From Bacteroidales bacterium (GTDB lineage Bacteria; Bacteroidota; Bacteroidia; Bacteroidales; UBA932), in assembly GCA_017465225.1 (NCBI GenBank), contig JAFTWQ010000019.1:1-64000 (forward strand): a stretch of DNA of 64,000 bases, in the 5' to 3' direction. Numbering within the stretch: position 1 is the first letter of the stretch; every line of letters begins with the position of its first letter. Of the stretch, positions 46,935-57,091 are shown one piece after another. Both the position numbers and the translations under genes were made by a program. A model generated the notes under the pieces. That model worked only from the letters and a program-made list of their open reading frames with translations. It did no database searches and had not been told where the DNA came from.

Positions 46935-47588
46935 TTACTCTTCGATGATCTGGATGAACATCTCACCTTCGGCAAGGTCGTCAGGTACAGATACACCGCT
47001 GCGGATCGCTACACCCCATTCTCCTGCACCACTACCTGTAGCACGTAAGACCTGCCCTACCGTGCCACCCGTGGGAAGATGTGTGTTGCCTGCGCCTGTC
47101 GGATGTGTATAGACGACTGTTTCTGTTCCGTTGATCTTGATGTTGCCGTTGGTCGTGCTTTTTTCAACCTTCGTTGCACCCTCTGTGATACCGTTGAGCT
47201 TCGTGAGGAGTGCCGTCGTAAAGTCGTTGGTCGAGAGTCCTTTCCCGTCTACCTTGTCCACCTTGTTCCCGATAGCCGCATTGAGCGACTCGATGACACC
47301 CTGATTGGTGGTGATCGCATCTGCGATCTCCTTCAACGTATCGAGCGTTGTCGGGGCAGAATCTACCAATTCGGCGATCTTTTCATTGATCATCGTCTCG
47401 ACCTGCGTTGTTGTGACACCGCCCGCGACCGCACTTTCCAAGTCCGCAATGATCTCTGCAAGAGCTGTCGCAAGCGTTTTGCCTGTACTTGCGTCAACGA
47501 TAACGCTTGTCGAGCCTGTCTGCACGTCGATCTGTTTGATCACACCCTCGATTTTTGCCTGAAGAATCCCTTTTACGATTGTTGCCAT
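46935..47588 (-). CDS. Probable tail fibre protein (second copy)
   Basis: Same as 1875-2528. Described there. Confidence 0.7.
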   Translation of the reverse strand: MATIVKGILQAKIEGVIKQIDVQTGSTSVIVDASTGKTLATALAEIIADLESAVAGGVTTTQVETMINEKIAELVDSAPTTLDTLKEIADAITTNQGVIESLNAAIGNKVDKVDGKGLSTNDFTTALLTKLNGITEGATKVEKSTTNGNIKINGTETVVYTHPTGAGNTHLPTGGTVGQVLRATGSGAGEWGVAIRSGVSVPDDLAEGEMFIQIIEE

Positions 47589-47604
47589 ATTACATCATCC
47601 CTTC

Positions 47605-48798
47605 TTATTCCGTCGTTTTGACGCTGTATTGATCGCTTACCGCGTACGATTCATCTTCTACATTCACACTCAGAACGGTATCCTCTGTAGCGAGTGTCCC
47701 GTCAGAGATCAGAAGCTCGCTCGTTACACCGTAGGTCGGCTCATCATCACCGCGGATACGCTCCGATACCACCAAAAATTTGGGCGCATTCTTGATATAC
47801 GCTTTCGAGGTGGTATCTGTCTCATTCCAGTCAGCCTGCATCTGCCCTGCCGTTGCGGTAGTGGCAGCCTCGGCAGCTTTTTCCGCGCTTGCCTCTGCCG
47901 CATTCGCCGCCTCCACCGCCTGTACAGCCTTCGTATTGGCGGTCTCCGCTGATGTTGCCGAAGCTGTGGCAGACTTGTTTGAAGCCGTTGCCGACTCAGC
48001 CGCATTGTTCGCGTGCGTGCTCGCCGACAAGCTGTTCTTGTACGATGCAGATTCCGATGCAGCCGCCTTCGTTGCCGACGAAGAGGCACTGTTCATATAC
48101 CCCTCTGTCGTCTCCATGTAGCCTTTCGTCGTCTCCATATACAGCTTGGATTTTGCTTCTGCATTGACTGCGTTTTCATTTGCCGCCACCGCAGAAGAAG
48201 CGGCAGCCGAAGCCGTCTGAGCACTTGTCACCGCGGCAGAACTTTGCTCCTGCACCTGTGCCGACAGATTTTCCACGATCCGTCTGACGTACGCAGGATC
48301 TTCTGTCAGCACCAGTTTCTTTTCAGTATCGTGCCAGCGGAAGCTCTTGCCTGCTTCGTATGGGACGGTCATGTCCACCCCATCGATCGCCTGCGCGATG
48401 CTGAACTTCAAAGAACGGTCGGCAACCTCTTTCAGCTGCTGCGCGAGGATCGTGTTTTTGTCGATCATCTTTTCAATGACCTTGAACGGATATTGATCGA
48501 ACATCGAGACTTCTTGCGTATAATCGACCTCTCGATATACAACAAGCTTCCACCCATCGGCAAGCGGCGAGAAGTCGCCTTGATTGCTCGGCTCTTCTCC
48601 GCTTACCCATCCCGGATAGACAACGGTACCGCGCTCGACATCGACGTAATAGTCATTGGTAAGAATCGTCTCAGCCCCTTCGGGCGAGACGATCATTACC
48701 TTTACGTCGGTGTTTTTGGTGATCTCGAACGGATAGAAGAATTCTGTCGCTTCTCCGTTTCCCTCGTAGACCACCTTGTTTACACTGTCTTGGATCAC
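47605..48798 (-). CDS. T7 gp17-like tail fibre (second copy)
   Basis: Same as 2545-3738, with GTG start. Described there. Confidence 0.85.
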   Translation of the reverse strand: MIQDSVNKVVYEGNGEATEFFYPFEITKNTDVKVMIVSPEGAETILTNDYYVDVERGTVVYPGWVSGEEPSNQGDFSPLADGWKLVVYREVDYTQEVSMFDQYPFKVIEKMIDKNTILAQQLKEVADRSLKFSIAQAIDGVDMTVPYEAGKSFRWHDTEKKLVLTEDPAYVRRIVENLSAQVQEQSSAAVTSAQTASAAASSAVAANENAVNAEAKSKLYMETTKGYMETTEGYMNSASSSATKAAASESASYKNSLSASTHANNAAESATASNKSATASATSAETANTKAVQAVEAANAAEASAEKAAEAATTATAGQMQADWNETDTTSKAYIKNAPKFLVVSERIRGDDEPTYGVTSELLISDGTLATEDTVLSVNVEDESYAVSDQYSVKTTE

Positions 48799-48808
48799 GT
48801 TTCATCAC

Positions 48809-51800
48809 CTACCTTTGTAATTTCTGATCAAAGATCACCGCTTTTAAGACCTCACCGATCTCATAGTCAAAATCCTCTTTGCCATATCGCAAGAGCGTCC
48901 ATACCATATCTGTCATCGTATCGCTCCAACCTGTGAACGAATTGACCATCTTCGTGCCTTCTCGTCCAACATCGACCCAGTCTGCTTCATCAGACCTGAC
49001 CTTCTGTGCGAAACGGACGGTACGCGCGACAACGTCGTATGCGCTCGTGAGGTTGGCATTGTTGGCTCTGCCGTCCATCAGCGTATCGACCCCGAACCTG
49101 AATATGTCTCGCACGATAGGAACCATCCCTGTGATCTGCTCACCGACTGCCTGCCCGACTCGCTCAGGCTCGATCAGCTTGTCAAGACGATCAGCGATAT
49201 CATCGTCATCATTGCCCCACAGCGCACGAAGCACTTCTTCCAATGCACGAGTAAATACACACCAGAGCAGGACGCTTCGCATGAATCTCATCCACTCTCC
49301 TGCATCTATTCCACGTCCCAATCTGAACGCAAGCGCATTGAATACGGTGTTCATGTACGAATAGTACATTGTGAGGTTTTTGTTGATCTCTTTCCCGCGC
49401 TGTACAGGAGCAAGGTCTTTGACATCGCCGCTGCCGAACACACGTCTGACTGCCGCATCGCCTGCGCCGACTGCCTGACGCTCGATCACATCGGGATCAA
49501 GTCCTTTGCCTGCCTGCTCCTGCCATACCCTGCGGTATTCACTCTGCCAGAGCGGCACCGCGAACATCAAGTCCATTCCTGCGATCATCGAGAACGCATG
49601 ATCGCTGAACCAACCGCTTGCCTTGCCTTTGAGGTTTCGTCTGTCTGCCGCCAGCTTTTCACGAACGTCCCTGTCCATCGTCTGCGCGCGATGAGCAATA
49701 AATTCCGATTTCTGCTTGCATTCCTCCCATTCTCCGCGCAGGTTGGTCGAGAACCTTAAAAGAGCGGCAGCCGTCTTGCTTGCTCCGAGATATTCCACCA
49801 TCGGGAAAATGTTGGTGAGATTGAGAAATGCCGTCGATACGCGGAACCCCATGACAGCCATCGTCATATTGCGGCGAAGCATAGCCGCGACTTCTTCGAG
49901 ACCGTCTTTGCGGTCATCGATCGCCCAGTTATCCTTCACCCATTTTGCGATATCGCCTGTCAGCTTCACTCCGTATGCTTCGCTCAATGCCTCCGCGACT
50001 TCTTTATTATTGACAAGCTTGTTGACATCGCGGACAGCTTCGCGGTAGCAGATATTGTGGATCACATCGTCGAGCTTACGCGACAACGGTGTCAATATGA
50101 GATATACCCCCCGTTCGACCTTGCCTTCAACGCGGCTCTTGATCTGCCCTCTGCGCGTCTCCAACACCGCATTGCTGCTCATCTGCTGTTTGGCAAGATC
50201 GTCCTCTTCCTGCTCTCGTGCCTTTCCGCTTCTGGTCGGATCGTACATGATAGGATAATAGCCACCCTCGATGTGGTGTATGCCGCCCTGCTTATCTGTG
50301 ATCGTGAACGGCATCGCTTTTTGTTTGGCGAGGACGACACCTGTCATACGCTCCTCAACAGCGGCAGTCTCCTTCCAATACGAATCAATATGCCTCCACA
50401 GAGCAATGACCAACTGCCAATCCTTTTCCGTCATATTGCTCAACGTATCCATGACCTCTTGCTCGGACACACCGTACCCGTCCATGACACGCTTACGGTT
50501 GATCTCCGTGCCCCAGTTAAGCGCAAGGACGATAAGCTGTTCCTTCGTGATCGTTGACGTGCCGAATTGGTACTGTTTTTTTGTCCAATTTTTCATGCCG
50601 TGTGCCTTAAACATCGCCTTGATCTCTTTCGTCGCTTCTGCCATCATACGCAGCTTCTTGTTGGCGGCACGGTTGATCGGATCGTAGAGGAACATCATAG
50701 ACGCGCCTTCCTTACCGCCGTCGTTCCGCCTGAATATCGTTTCAGGTTTTATCAGCTCGCCGATGAGGTTCTTACTCTTGGTCATCGCTTTTTCATACCA
50801 TTCTTCCAGCGTCGCGCCTGTGGGATCCTCGTCCGCCTTGATCCGAACATTCTGCCTGATACCGTCTGCGATCCGCTGTACGGCATCATCGAACGAGACC
50901 TCTTTGCCGTTCTCGTCGACGACCGTATACAGCCTGTTTGCATTTCTGCCGATCGTGTATACGCTCGTCAATACATCGAACAGCTTATTGAATTCCTCCG
51001 CGGTCAGAGCACCATAACCGAGTGCCTTTACGGGATCTTTTCTGCCGATGATATTGACTCGTGTCTCATAGACCGTATCGCCGCCTGCCGCAGTAAGGAT
51101 ATACTCGGGGATATCATGCTTGACTTTCTTTTCATTGTCAGGAGAATCGTCCTCGTAATTCGTATCATGTCCCTTATTGTACCGCTCAAACATCGCATCA
51201 ACGCTTGCGCTGCCCTTCCAATCCTGCGGCATAAGCGCGTCTTTTCGGTTGATACCGAACACATAAAGCAAATGGTTATAAAAATAGCGTTCATCAGCTG
51301 CCAGTTTTACGGTGCCTTTGGCAATGCTGTTTGAACGCTTCTTGAGCTTATTTACTTTTTTGTCGACCGCAGACTTGAGCTTCATGGATTCGGTAGCGAG
51401 ATTGTTTAACAAGATCTGCTCCTGCTTTGCTTTTTTCGCTTCTTCCCACTTGCCCTTTGCCATCAGCTTTGTGACCTCTGCACCCTTCATACGTTCCTTG
51501 TGCCGCCACGATGCGACCGCCGTTGCCTGCCTGATCGGCATTTTCGAGATACTATCACGCGCGATCTCCCGATACATCTTCACCAGTCCGTCAACGGCAT
51601 CACGAACAAGACGGATGCCTTCTTTGGAAGAAGCGATAGCGTCTTTCAGCTGTTTAACGATATCGAGCATTTTTGCCTTATCCTGCTCTGCTATCATTCG
51701 GTTGATGAGCTTCATTTCCGCTTCGCGCCAACGGTAGGTATATTTGAGGTCGGCGATCTGCTGTTTCAGCGATTTGACCTCTTTGCTGTCCTCTTTCGGT

Positions 51801-54800
51801 TTCGTTTCCTTTTCTTGAAGGGATTCTTCGATAGCTGCAAGAGCCTTGTCAACGCTCGCATCAAGTCTGCTTTCCGCTTCTTCTTTGCGTCGGATCGCTT
51901 CAAGCTCGAACGCAAGCAGTCTCGCCTTATATTCGGATGTCTGCAATGCTTTTTCCGCTTCTGCCTTAATCTGCTCCTCGGTGACCTTCTCGCTGTCTAA
52001 GTCGGCAACAGCTTTTTGAAGCTCTGCTTCTACTGCCGCCTCCAGACTGCCGCCGTACACTTCAAGCTCCGCTTCGTACTGCTCCTCGGTATATCCGAGA
52101 GTCGGCAGGATATCTGTACTGCCCGACAGCTTTACGCATGCTTCTGCTCGGAAGATATCCTGCTTCTTCAAGCTGTCCTCGATATCCTTACGCATCACAT
52201 CGATAAGCTCTTGTCTTTGCTTCGCATATTCCTCGGTCAGATCGCTCATGGCAAGCTTTAAGACCTTTTCCTTTGCTTCTTCCTTCGCTTCGTTTACCCA
52301 ACGTTCATACATTGCCTGCGTAGAATCATCAAGGAACTGCATCCCCTTCTTGCGGGTGATAGACTCGATCCCCTGCATCGCTGCCTCAGCTTCGATCTCC
52401 TGCTCACTTGCAAGCATACGCGACATAACTGCACGTACCTCAGGAGACGGTTTCCCACCGAGCTGAACGAAGTCTGTGTAAATGTCGCTCAACCATTTTT
52501 TGAACGTGCGGAACACAGCCTTCAGACCGCGTACAGGTGCTTCGCCTGTCCGCAGATACGCTTCAAATCCACGTGCAAACTTCTCGTGCTGTTCTCTCGT
52601 GAAGGTTTTCTGGCTGTCCTTATAGCCGAGCCATTCTTTCACCGTGTTCCAGTCCTTCACCACCTGTTCAGGCGCACCTTCCATCTCAGCAAGCATCTTG
52701 AGATCGGCAAGAGCCACGTGCCCCATCTCATGCACGAACGTAGACTTGTCCGCCTTCTCGAACAAGCTGACTACTCGCTCCATGCCGCTTACCTTCGTCT
52801 GACCGCGGACAGCTTGGTTATACCGCTCGATAACAGAGATAGCCTTGTCATCGAACACAACGAAACACCGTCCATCACGACCACCCTCGTAAGTGATACC
52901 CTTGATACCGTGTTCGTTTAACTTACGCGATGCTTCTTCAGGCGAGCCATATCTCCCTACTAATTCTGAATAGATTTTCCTTCCTCTGTCGCTAGGAAGA
53001 AACATACTAATTTCAAAATCTTTTTCATATGCCTCCCCTATTCGACTTTCCAATGCTTTTTCTAACTCGCTATTTCTCTCTACGTGCTCTTTGGTAGATT
53101 CGTCAATCCAATCTCCGAAAAGAGAACCTTTTACATATTTGTATGTTTTTCCATTATAATCAACAAATCTCCCTGTTCTGACCTCTTTACCAATCTCTCG
53201 CAAGGCATTCTGAACATAGTCCGTCTGTTCATTAAGTGGTTTTTGCTCATCAAGAAGCACGTCGCTATCAGGAATATCGACCTCGAAAAAACTTCCGTCA
53301 AAACCAAAACGTATTCTATTTACGTCTAAACTCTCAAGAAAGTCTGCATCTTGCAATTCTCTCTGTCTTTTTTCGACAAGCGGAGCAACAAATATTTTTA
53401 TCTCAGCTAACACATCTTGAATATTTGTCCTGCGCCCATTTTTTTTTGCTTCTTCTTTTGCATATTCAATAATAGTTTTAAACCTATATGCTTCATCTTG
53501 CGGTACGCTTTGCATGAATTTAGTTATTGATATACCGGGATTTTTTTCGATGGTTTCAATTCTTTCTTGATAGGAATTTATTAAAACATCTGTATACTTT
53601 TCGCCTTCCCGTATGTATGTGACTATTTCGCTTATTCTCAAATGTACACTATCCAAGTCTCTGCCTGTAGCCCATTTGTAAAGGTCTGCACCGCCAAAAT
53701 AATGATTCATTGTCGATGTCAACTGCGAATCATCAATACTTCCATCATACAAAGCAACCACTTTATTTGTTTTTCTTAACTTTTCCCTATACTTTTCCGC
53801 TACCTTCTTATCCTTCGCAAAATACAGCCCCCAACCATGAGCCTGCGCTCCTTCGCCTGTGCCGATCGCGCCTAAGTCGAAGGTGTCAAACGTATGCGGA
53901 GAGCCGTGGTAGGCTGTTTGGTTGTATTTAGTTTTGACAATGTCAAACATATCTTGTACAATATTTATAAAAGAACTACCCATAATTCGATTTTGGGACA
54001 CCATGTCACCAACTTCTAACGTATGGGAGTTCTTTTTATTTTTTAGCCAATTATCTAAATCCTTTTCATTGTTATATACCACAGTAACCAAAAACACTTT
54101 GCCATTAGACATAAACTCTAAAATAGCTCCTGCTTTCCCAAGAGGAGTTTTTATTTTTACCCCCACAGGGAATCCACCATAAGAACCCACTTGCCCTTCA
54201 ACCGTTGTAATGCTTTCAATGTTTTTAATTTCATCAATATTATCAACAACAGCCTGCCACTGTTCTATTGTCAATGGATGACTTCCTGTTTGCACATGGT
54301 CATAACTACTGCCGGTGACAATGATTTCATTACCTTTTTTTGTTTTTATCCAATTCCCTATTTTTGATCTTTGAGGTGCTTCCCAAAAGGCTTTATCAAA
54401 ATCCTTCATACTCGGAAAGTATTCACGTTTCATCGCATGGTTAAATGCGTTCTCATCTACCTCTGTCGCATTCGGCACAATAGAAGTACGCTCGCGCATA
54501 TAATCCTCGGCAGTATATTCCTTGCCCGTTGCCTTGCTGATGTTCTCTGCCATGCGGTCTGCGTATCTGGCGAACAGGATAGCATTCATTCTGCCTGCCT
54601 TCTGTACCTCCGCATTGCCGCTCTCCATCTGCTTTCTGACAGATTGATATACTTTGTATCCGCTCGGCGAGAGACCGCGCACGACAGACATTTCGCTTGC
54701 AGTAAGGTTTTTCACTTTATCTCTGATACTGTTGAGAACATCAAGATTCTCAAAGTCCTGATCGAGTGCATCAAAATCAGCCTGCATCTCCTCGGTGGCA

Positions 54801-57088
54801 TCGAATTGATACTCAGGCATACCGTATTTCTCACCGTTGCCCTTGTAGATATCCCTCGCCATATCAAGCAGCTCTGCTTTGTTCGGTTTTCGTTTGTTCG
54901 CCTTATAGAAATCGCTGTACCACTTGTCATTATCGCTCATTCGCTTTACGTTATATCCGCTTTCGTCCGAGTAATAATGATGTACACCCCTGCTCATGCC
55001 TTCTTCAAGCTTCTTGACGATATCGCCGAGTCTGGCATAGATGCTTGTTTCCGTATCGCTTTTCATTTGTTTCCACGCTTGCTGTGGATTGGATGGATTG
55101 GTCAAGATGATCGCCGCGCCCATATCCTGCTCTATCCCTTCCTCGGGAAAATTCGCAGTAATAATGCCGTCGATCAATTCCGCCTGCTTTCCTTCCTGCT
55201 CTGTATTGATACGCTGCATCGCTTCTTGTGCGACTGCCATATAGTATTTCTTACGCGCTGCGCTGTGCCCTTTATCATCGAATGAGATATACTGCTCGAA
55301 CTTACCGCCGTCTGCTACCGTCGTTGCATAGATGTCTGTCGGTACTACGAGGTCAGCCTTGTTCTCGATAATAGCATTGACTTCCTCCTGTTCGATACCC
55401 ATTGCCTCTACAAGCTGATTGAATACCTGTACCCCTTCTTCGTCCTGCAAGGCAAGCTCGGTATCGACGCGAACTTCCTTGAACTCGGTATTTTCGACCG
55501 CGCTTTTGATGACAGCTTGGTATACCTCGGGGCTCTTTTTGAACAGCTTCGAGCCAGCCATATTCTCACGCAGACCTTTCAGCATCTCAAGACCGTTCGC
55601 CAGTTTCATCTCGCTGACGAAAATATCGCTCTGCATAGACTGTAACTTGGCGAAGTCGCGCACCCCTTTGAACATAGAGATACTGCCGCCGATAGCACCG
55701 AGACCGATGATACCGGGAAGAGCTTCTGTCGATGACTCCAAAGCACCTTTCACGAATTCTGCACCTGTATATTTGCGATATGCGGCATTCGGCGCATAAC
55801 CGATGATCATATTATGTACCGCCTTATCGGTCACGTCCTGCACCGCTTCTTCTGCCATCTCGGTCATTGCCGCACGCGCTGCCTGCGCTCCTCTCTCTTG
55901 GAGGAACTTACCGAACCCTGCCTTGAGCTTCGCTTGGTTACCCGAAGCCTTTGCCACGATCTCCATGATCTCCTTCTTGTAATTCACACCGAGCAGATTC
56001 ATGATCTGACCGTAATTCCAGAACTCGACCCCTGTTTCCGCACCTGCCGCGATCGCCGCGAAAGCACGTGCTTCACTATTCGTCAACAGCTGTTTACCGT
56101 CCTTCGTTTTCATCTCGCTATACTCATAGTAGTGTCTGCCTGCGCTGTTCAGGAACATATCCTCCATCATACCGTATCTGACACCGATACCCGCCGCTGT
56201 GACCGCCGCACCCATCGCAGGAGCGGCAAGCGTACCGCCCGATGCCACACTTGTTGTCACACCTGCCGCAAGAGCCGCCGTTGCCAAGTGCGACCCGCGC
56301 TGTAATCCCTTATTCATATGATAGATATTTGCACCTGTACCGCCTGCGATCGCCGTCAGAGGATCATCAAAGAAATTCGGCATAGACTTCTGCTCGGGGA
56401 TAGATTTGCGCAGAGCTTCTATCTCCTTCTTCATCTCGGGAGTGATCGTACCACCCATGAACCCGACCATACCGAGCCTGCCGATATCGTAGTTTGCCTT
56501 ATCTGCCGCAAGACCGAGACTGAACGCTTCTGCCGCGTCCTTCGCCTTCGTCAAGTCCTCGATGTTGTGCATGGCGATAGCAACGTCATTGTCACTCAGA
56601 TTCGGATTCTCCACGATAGACTTCAAGCCGGGGAACTTCGCATAGACCTCGTTCATGTCAAAATCATTGACACCCTCAGGCGCGAGTGCCATACGCTTTC
56701 TCGTGAATTCCTGCACGCTTCTGCCCTTCGCCATATTATCATCACTATAGAGAAGTGCGTTGACAGGAATACCCGTCTCAATGCTGATCGCCTTCGCCTC
56801 TATCTTCTTATCTTCGTCCGATGCTAAATACTTACGATACGCATTACTGCCCTTCGCATAATCTGCTGCGCTCTGAGCAGTATCGGCGAGAGTCGACACC
56901 ATATCTGTTGTTATTAACCCCGACATATCAAGCATGGATAAGCTGTCTGTGCTGTACTCATATTTCGTTTTAGACGGAGCAGGAGAAACGGAGGACATAC
57001 TTTTTTCGCGCTCCTTACGAATATGTTCTTCATTTGATTCCACGCGCGATTTTATCCGCTGTTCCCACCATTCAAGATTTTTTGCCAT
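48809..57088 (-). CDS. Giant polyvalent internal virion protein (second copy)
   Basis: Same as 3749-12028. Described there. Confidence 0.85.
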   Translation of the reverse strand: MAKNLEWWEQRIKSRVESNEEHIRKEREKSMSSVSPAPSKTKYEYSTDSLSMLDMSGLITTDMVSTLADTAQSAADYAKGSNAYRKYLASDEDKKIEAKAISIETGIPVNALLYSDDNMAKGRSVQEFTRKRMALAPEGVNDFDMNEVYAKFPGLKSIVENPNLSDNDVAIAMHNIEDLTKAKDAAEAFSLGLAADKANYDIGRLGMVGFMGGTITPEMKKEIEALRKSIPEQKSMPNFFDDPLTAIAGGTGANIYHMNKGLQRGSHLATAALAAGVTTSVASGGTLAAPAMGAAVTAAGIGVRYGMMEDMFLNSAGRHYYEYSEMKTKDGKQLLTNSEARAFAAIAAGAETGVEFWNYGQIMNLLGVNYKKEIMEIVAKASGNQAKLKAGFGKFLQERGAQAARAAMTEMAEEAVQDVTDKAVHNMIIGYAPNAAYRKYTGAEFVKGALESSTEALPGIIGLGAIGGSISMFKGVRDFAKLQSMQSDIFVSEMKLANGLEMLKGLRENMAGSKLFKKSPEVYQAVIKSAVENTEFKEVRVDTELALQDEEGVQVFNQLVEAMGIEQEEVNAIIENKADLVVPTDIYATTVADGGKFEQYISFDDKGHSAARKKYYMAVAQEAMQRINTEQEGKQAELIDGIITANFPEEGIEQDMGAAIILTNPSNPQQAWKQMKSDTETSIYARLGDIVKKLEEGMSRGVHHYYSDESGYNVKRMSDNDKWYSDFYKANKRKPNKAELLDMARDIYKGNGEKYGMPEYQFDATEEMQADFDALDQDFENLDVLNSIRDKVKNLTASEMSVVRGLSPSGYKVYQSVRKQMESGNAEVQKAGRMNAILFARYADRMAENISKATGKEYTAEDYMRERTSIVPNATEVDENAFNHAMKREYFPSMKDFDKAFWEAPQRSKIGNWIKTKKGNEIIVTGSSYDHVQTGSHPLTIEQWQAVVDNIDEIKNIESITTVEGQVGSYGGFPVGVKIKTPLGKAGAILEFMSNGKVFLVTVVYNNEKDLDNWLKNKKNSHTLEVGDMVSQNRIMGSSFINIVQDMFDIVKTKYNQTAYHGSPHTFDTFDLGAIGTGEGAQAHGWGLYFAKDKKVAEKYREKLRKTNKVVALYDGSIDDSQLTSTMNHYFGGADLYKWATGRDLDSVHLRISEIVTYIREGEKYTDVLINSYQERIETIEKNPGISITKFMQSVPQDEAYRFKTIIEYAKEEAKKNGRRTNIQDVLAEIKIFVAPLVEKRQRELQDADFLESLDVNRIRFGFDGSFFEVDIPDSDVLLDEQKPLNEQTDYVQNALREIGKEVRTGRFVDYNGKTYKYVKGSLFGDWIDESTKEHVERNSELEKALESRIGEAYEKDFEISMFLPSDRGRKIYSELVGRYGSPEEASRKLNEHGIKGITYEGGRDGRCFVVFDDKAISVIERYNQAVRGQTKVSGMERVVSLFEKADKSTFVHEMGHVALADLKMLAEMEGAPEQVVKDWNTVKEWLGYKDSQKTFTREQHEKFARGFEAYLRTGEAPVRGLKAVFRTFKKWLSDIYTDFVQLGGKPSPEVRAVMSRMLASEQEIEAEAAMQGIESITRKKGMQFLDDSTQAMYERWVNEAKEEAKEKVLKLAMSDLTEEYAKQRQELIDVMRKDIEDSLKKQDIFRAEACVKLSGSTDILPTLGYTEEQYEAELEVYGGSLEAAVEAELQKAVADLDSEKVTEEQIKAEAEKALQTSEYKARLLAFELEAIRRKEEAESRLDASVDKALAAIEESLQEKETKPKEDSKEVKSLKQQIADLKYTYRWREAEMKLINRMIAEQDKAKMLDIVKQLKDAIASSKEGIRLVRDAVDGLVKMYREIARDSISKMPIRQATAVASWRHKERMKGAEVTKLMAKGKWEEAKKAKQEQILLNNLATESMKLKSAVDKKVNKLKKRSNSIAKGTVKLAADERYFYNHLLYVFGINRKDALMPQDWKGSASVDAMFERYNKGHDTNYEDDSPDNEKKVKHDIPEYILTAAGGDTVYETRVNIIGRKDPVKALGYGALTAEEFNKLFDVLTSVYTIGRNANRLYTVVDENGKEVSFDDAVQRIADGIRQNVRIKADEDPTGATLEEWYEKAMTKSKNLIGELIKPETIFRRNDGGKEGASMMFLYDPINRAANKKLRMMAEATKEIKAMFKAHGMKNWTKKQYQFGTSTITKEQLIVLALNWGTEINRKRVMDGYGVSEQEVMDTLSNMTEKDWQLVIALWRHIDSYWKETAAVEERMTGVVLAKQKAMPFTITDKQGGIHHIEGGYYPIMYDPTRSGKAREQEEDDLAKQQMSSNAVLETRRGQIKSRVEGKVERGVYLILTPLSRKLDDVIHNICYREAVRDVNKLVNNKEVAEALSEAYGVKLTGDIAKWVKDNWAIDDRKDGLEEVAAMLRRNMTMAVMGFRVSTAFLNLTNIFPMVEYLGASKTAAALLRFSTNLRGEWEECKQKSEFIAHRAQTMDRDVREKLAADRRNLKGKASGWFSDHAFSMIAGMDLMFAVPLWQSEYRRVWQEQAGKGLDPDVIERQAVGAGDAAVRRVFGSGDVKDLAPVQRGKEINKNLTMYYSYMNTVFNALAFRLGRGIDAGEWMRFMRSVLLWCVFTRALEEVLRALWGNDDDDIADRLDKLIEPERVGQAVGEQITGMVPIVRDIFRFGVDTLMDGRANNANLTSAYDVVARTVRFAQKVRSDEADWVDVGREGTKMVNSFTGWSDTMTDMVWTLLRYGKEDFDYEIGEVLKAVIFDQKLQR

Positions 57089-57091
57089 CTT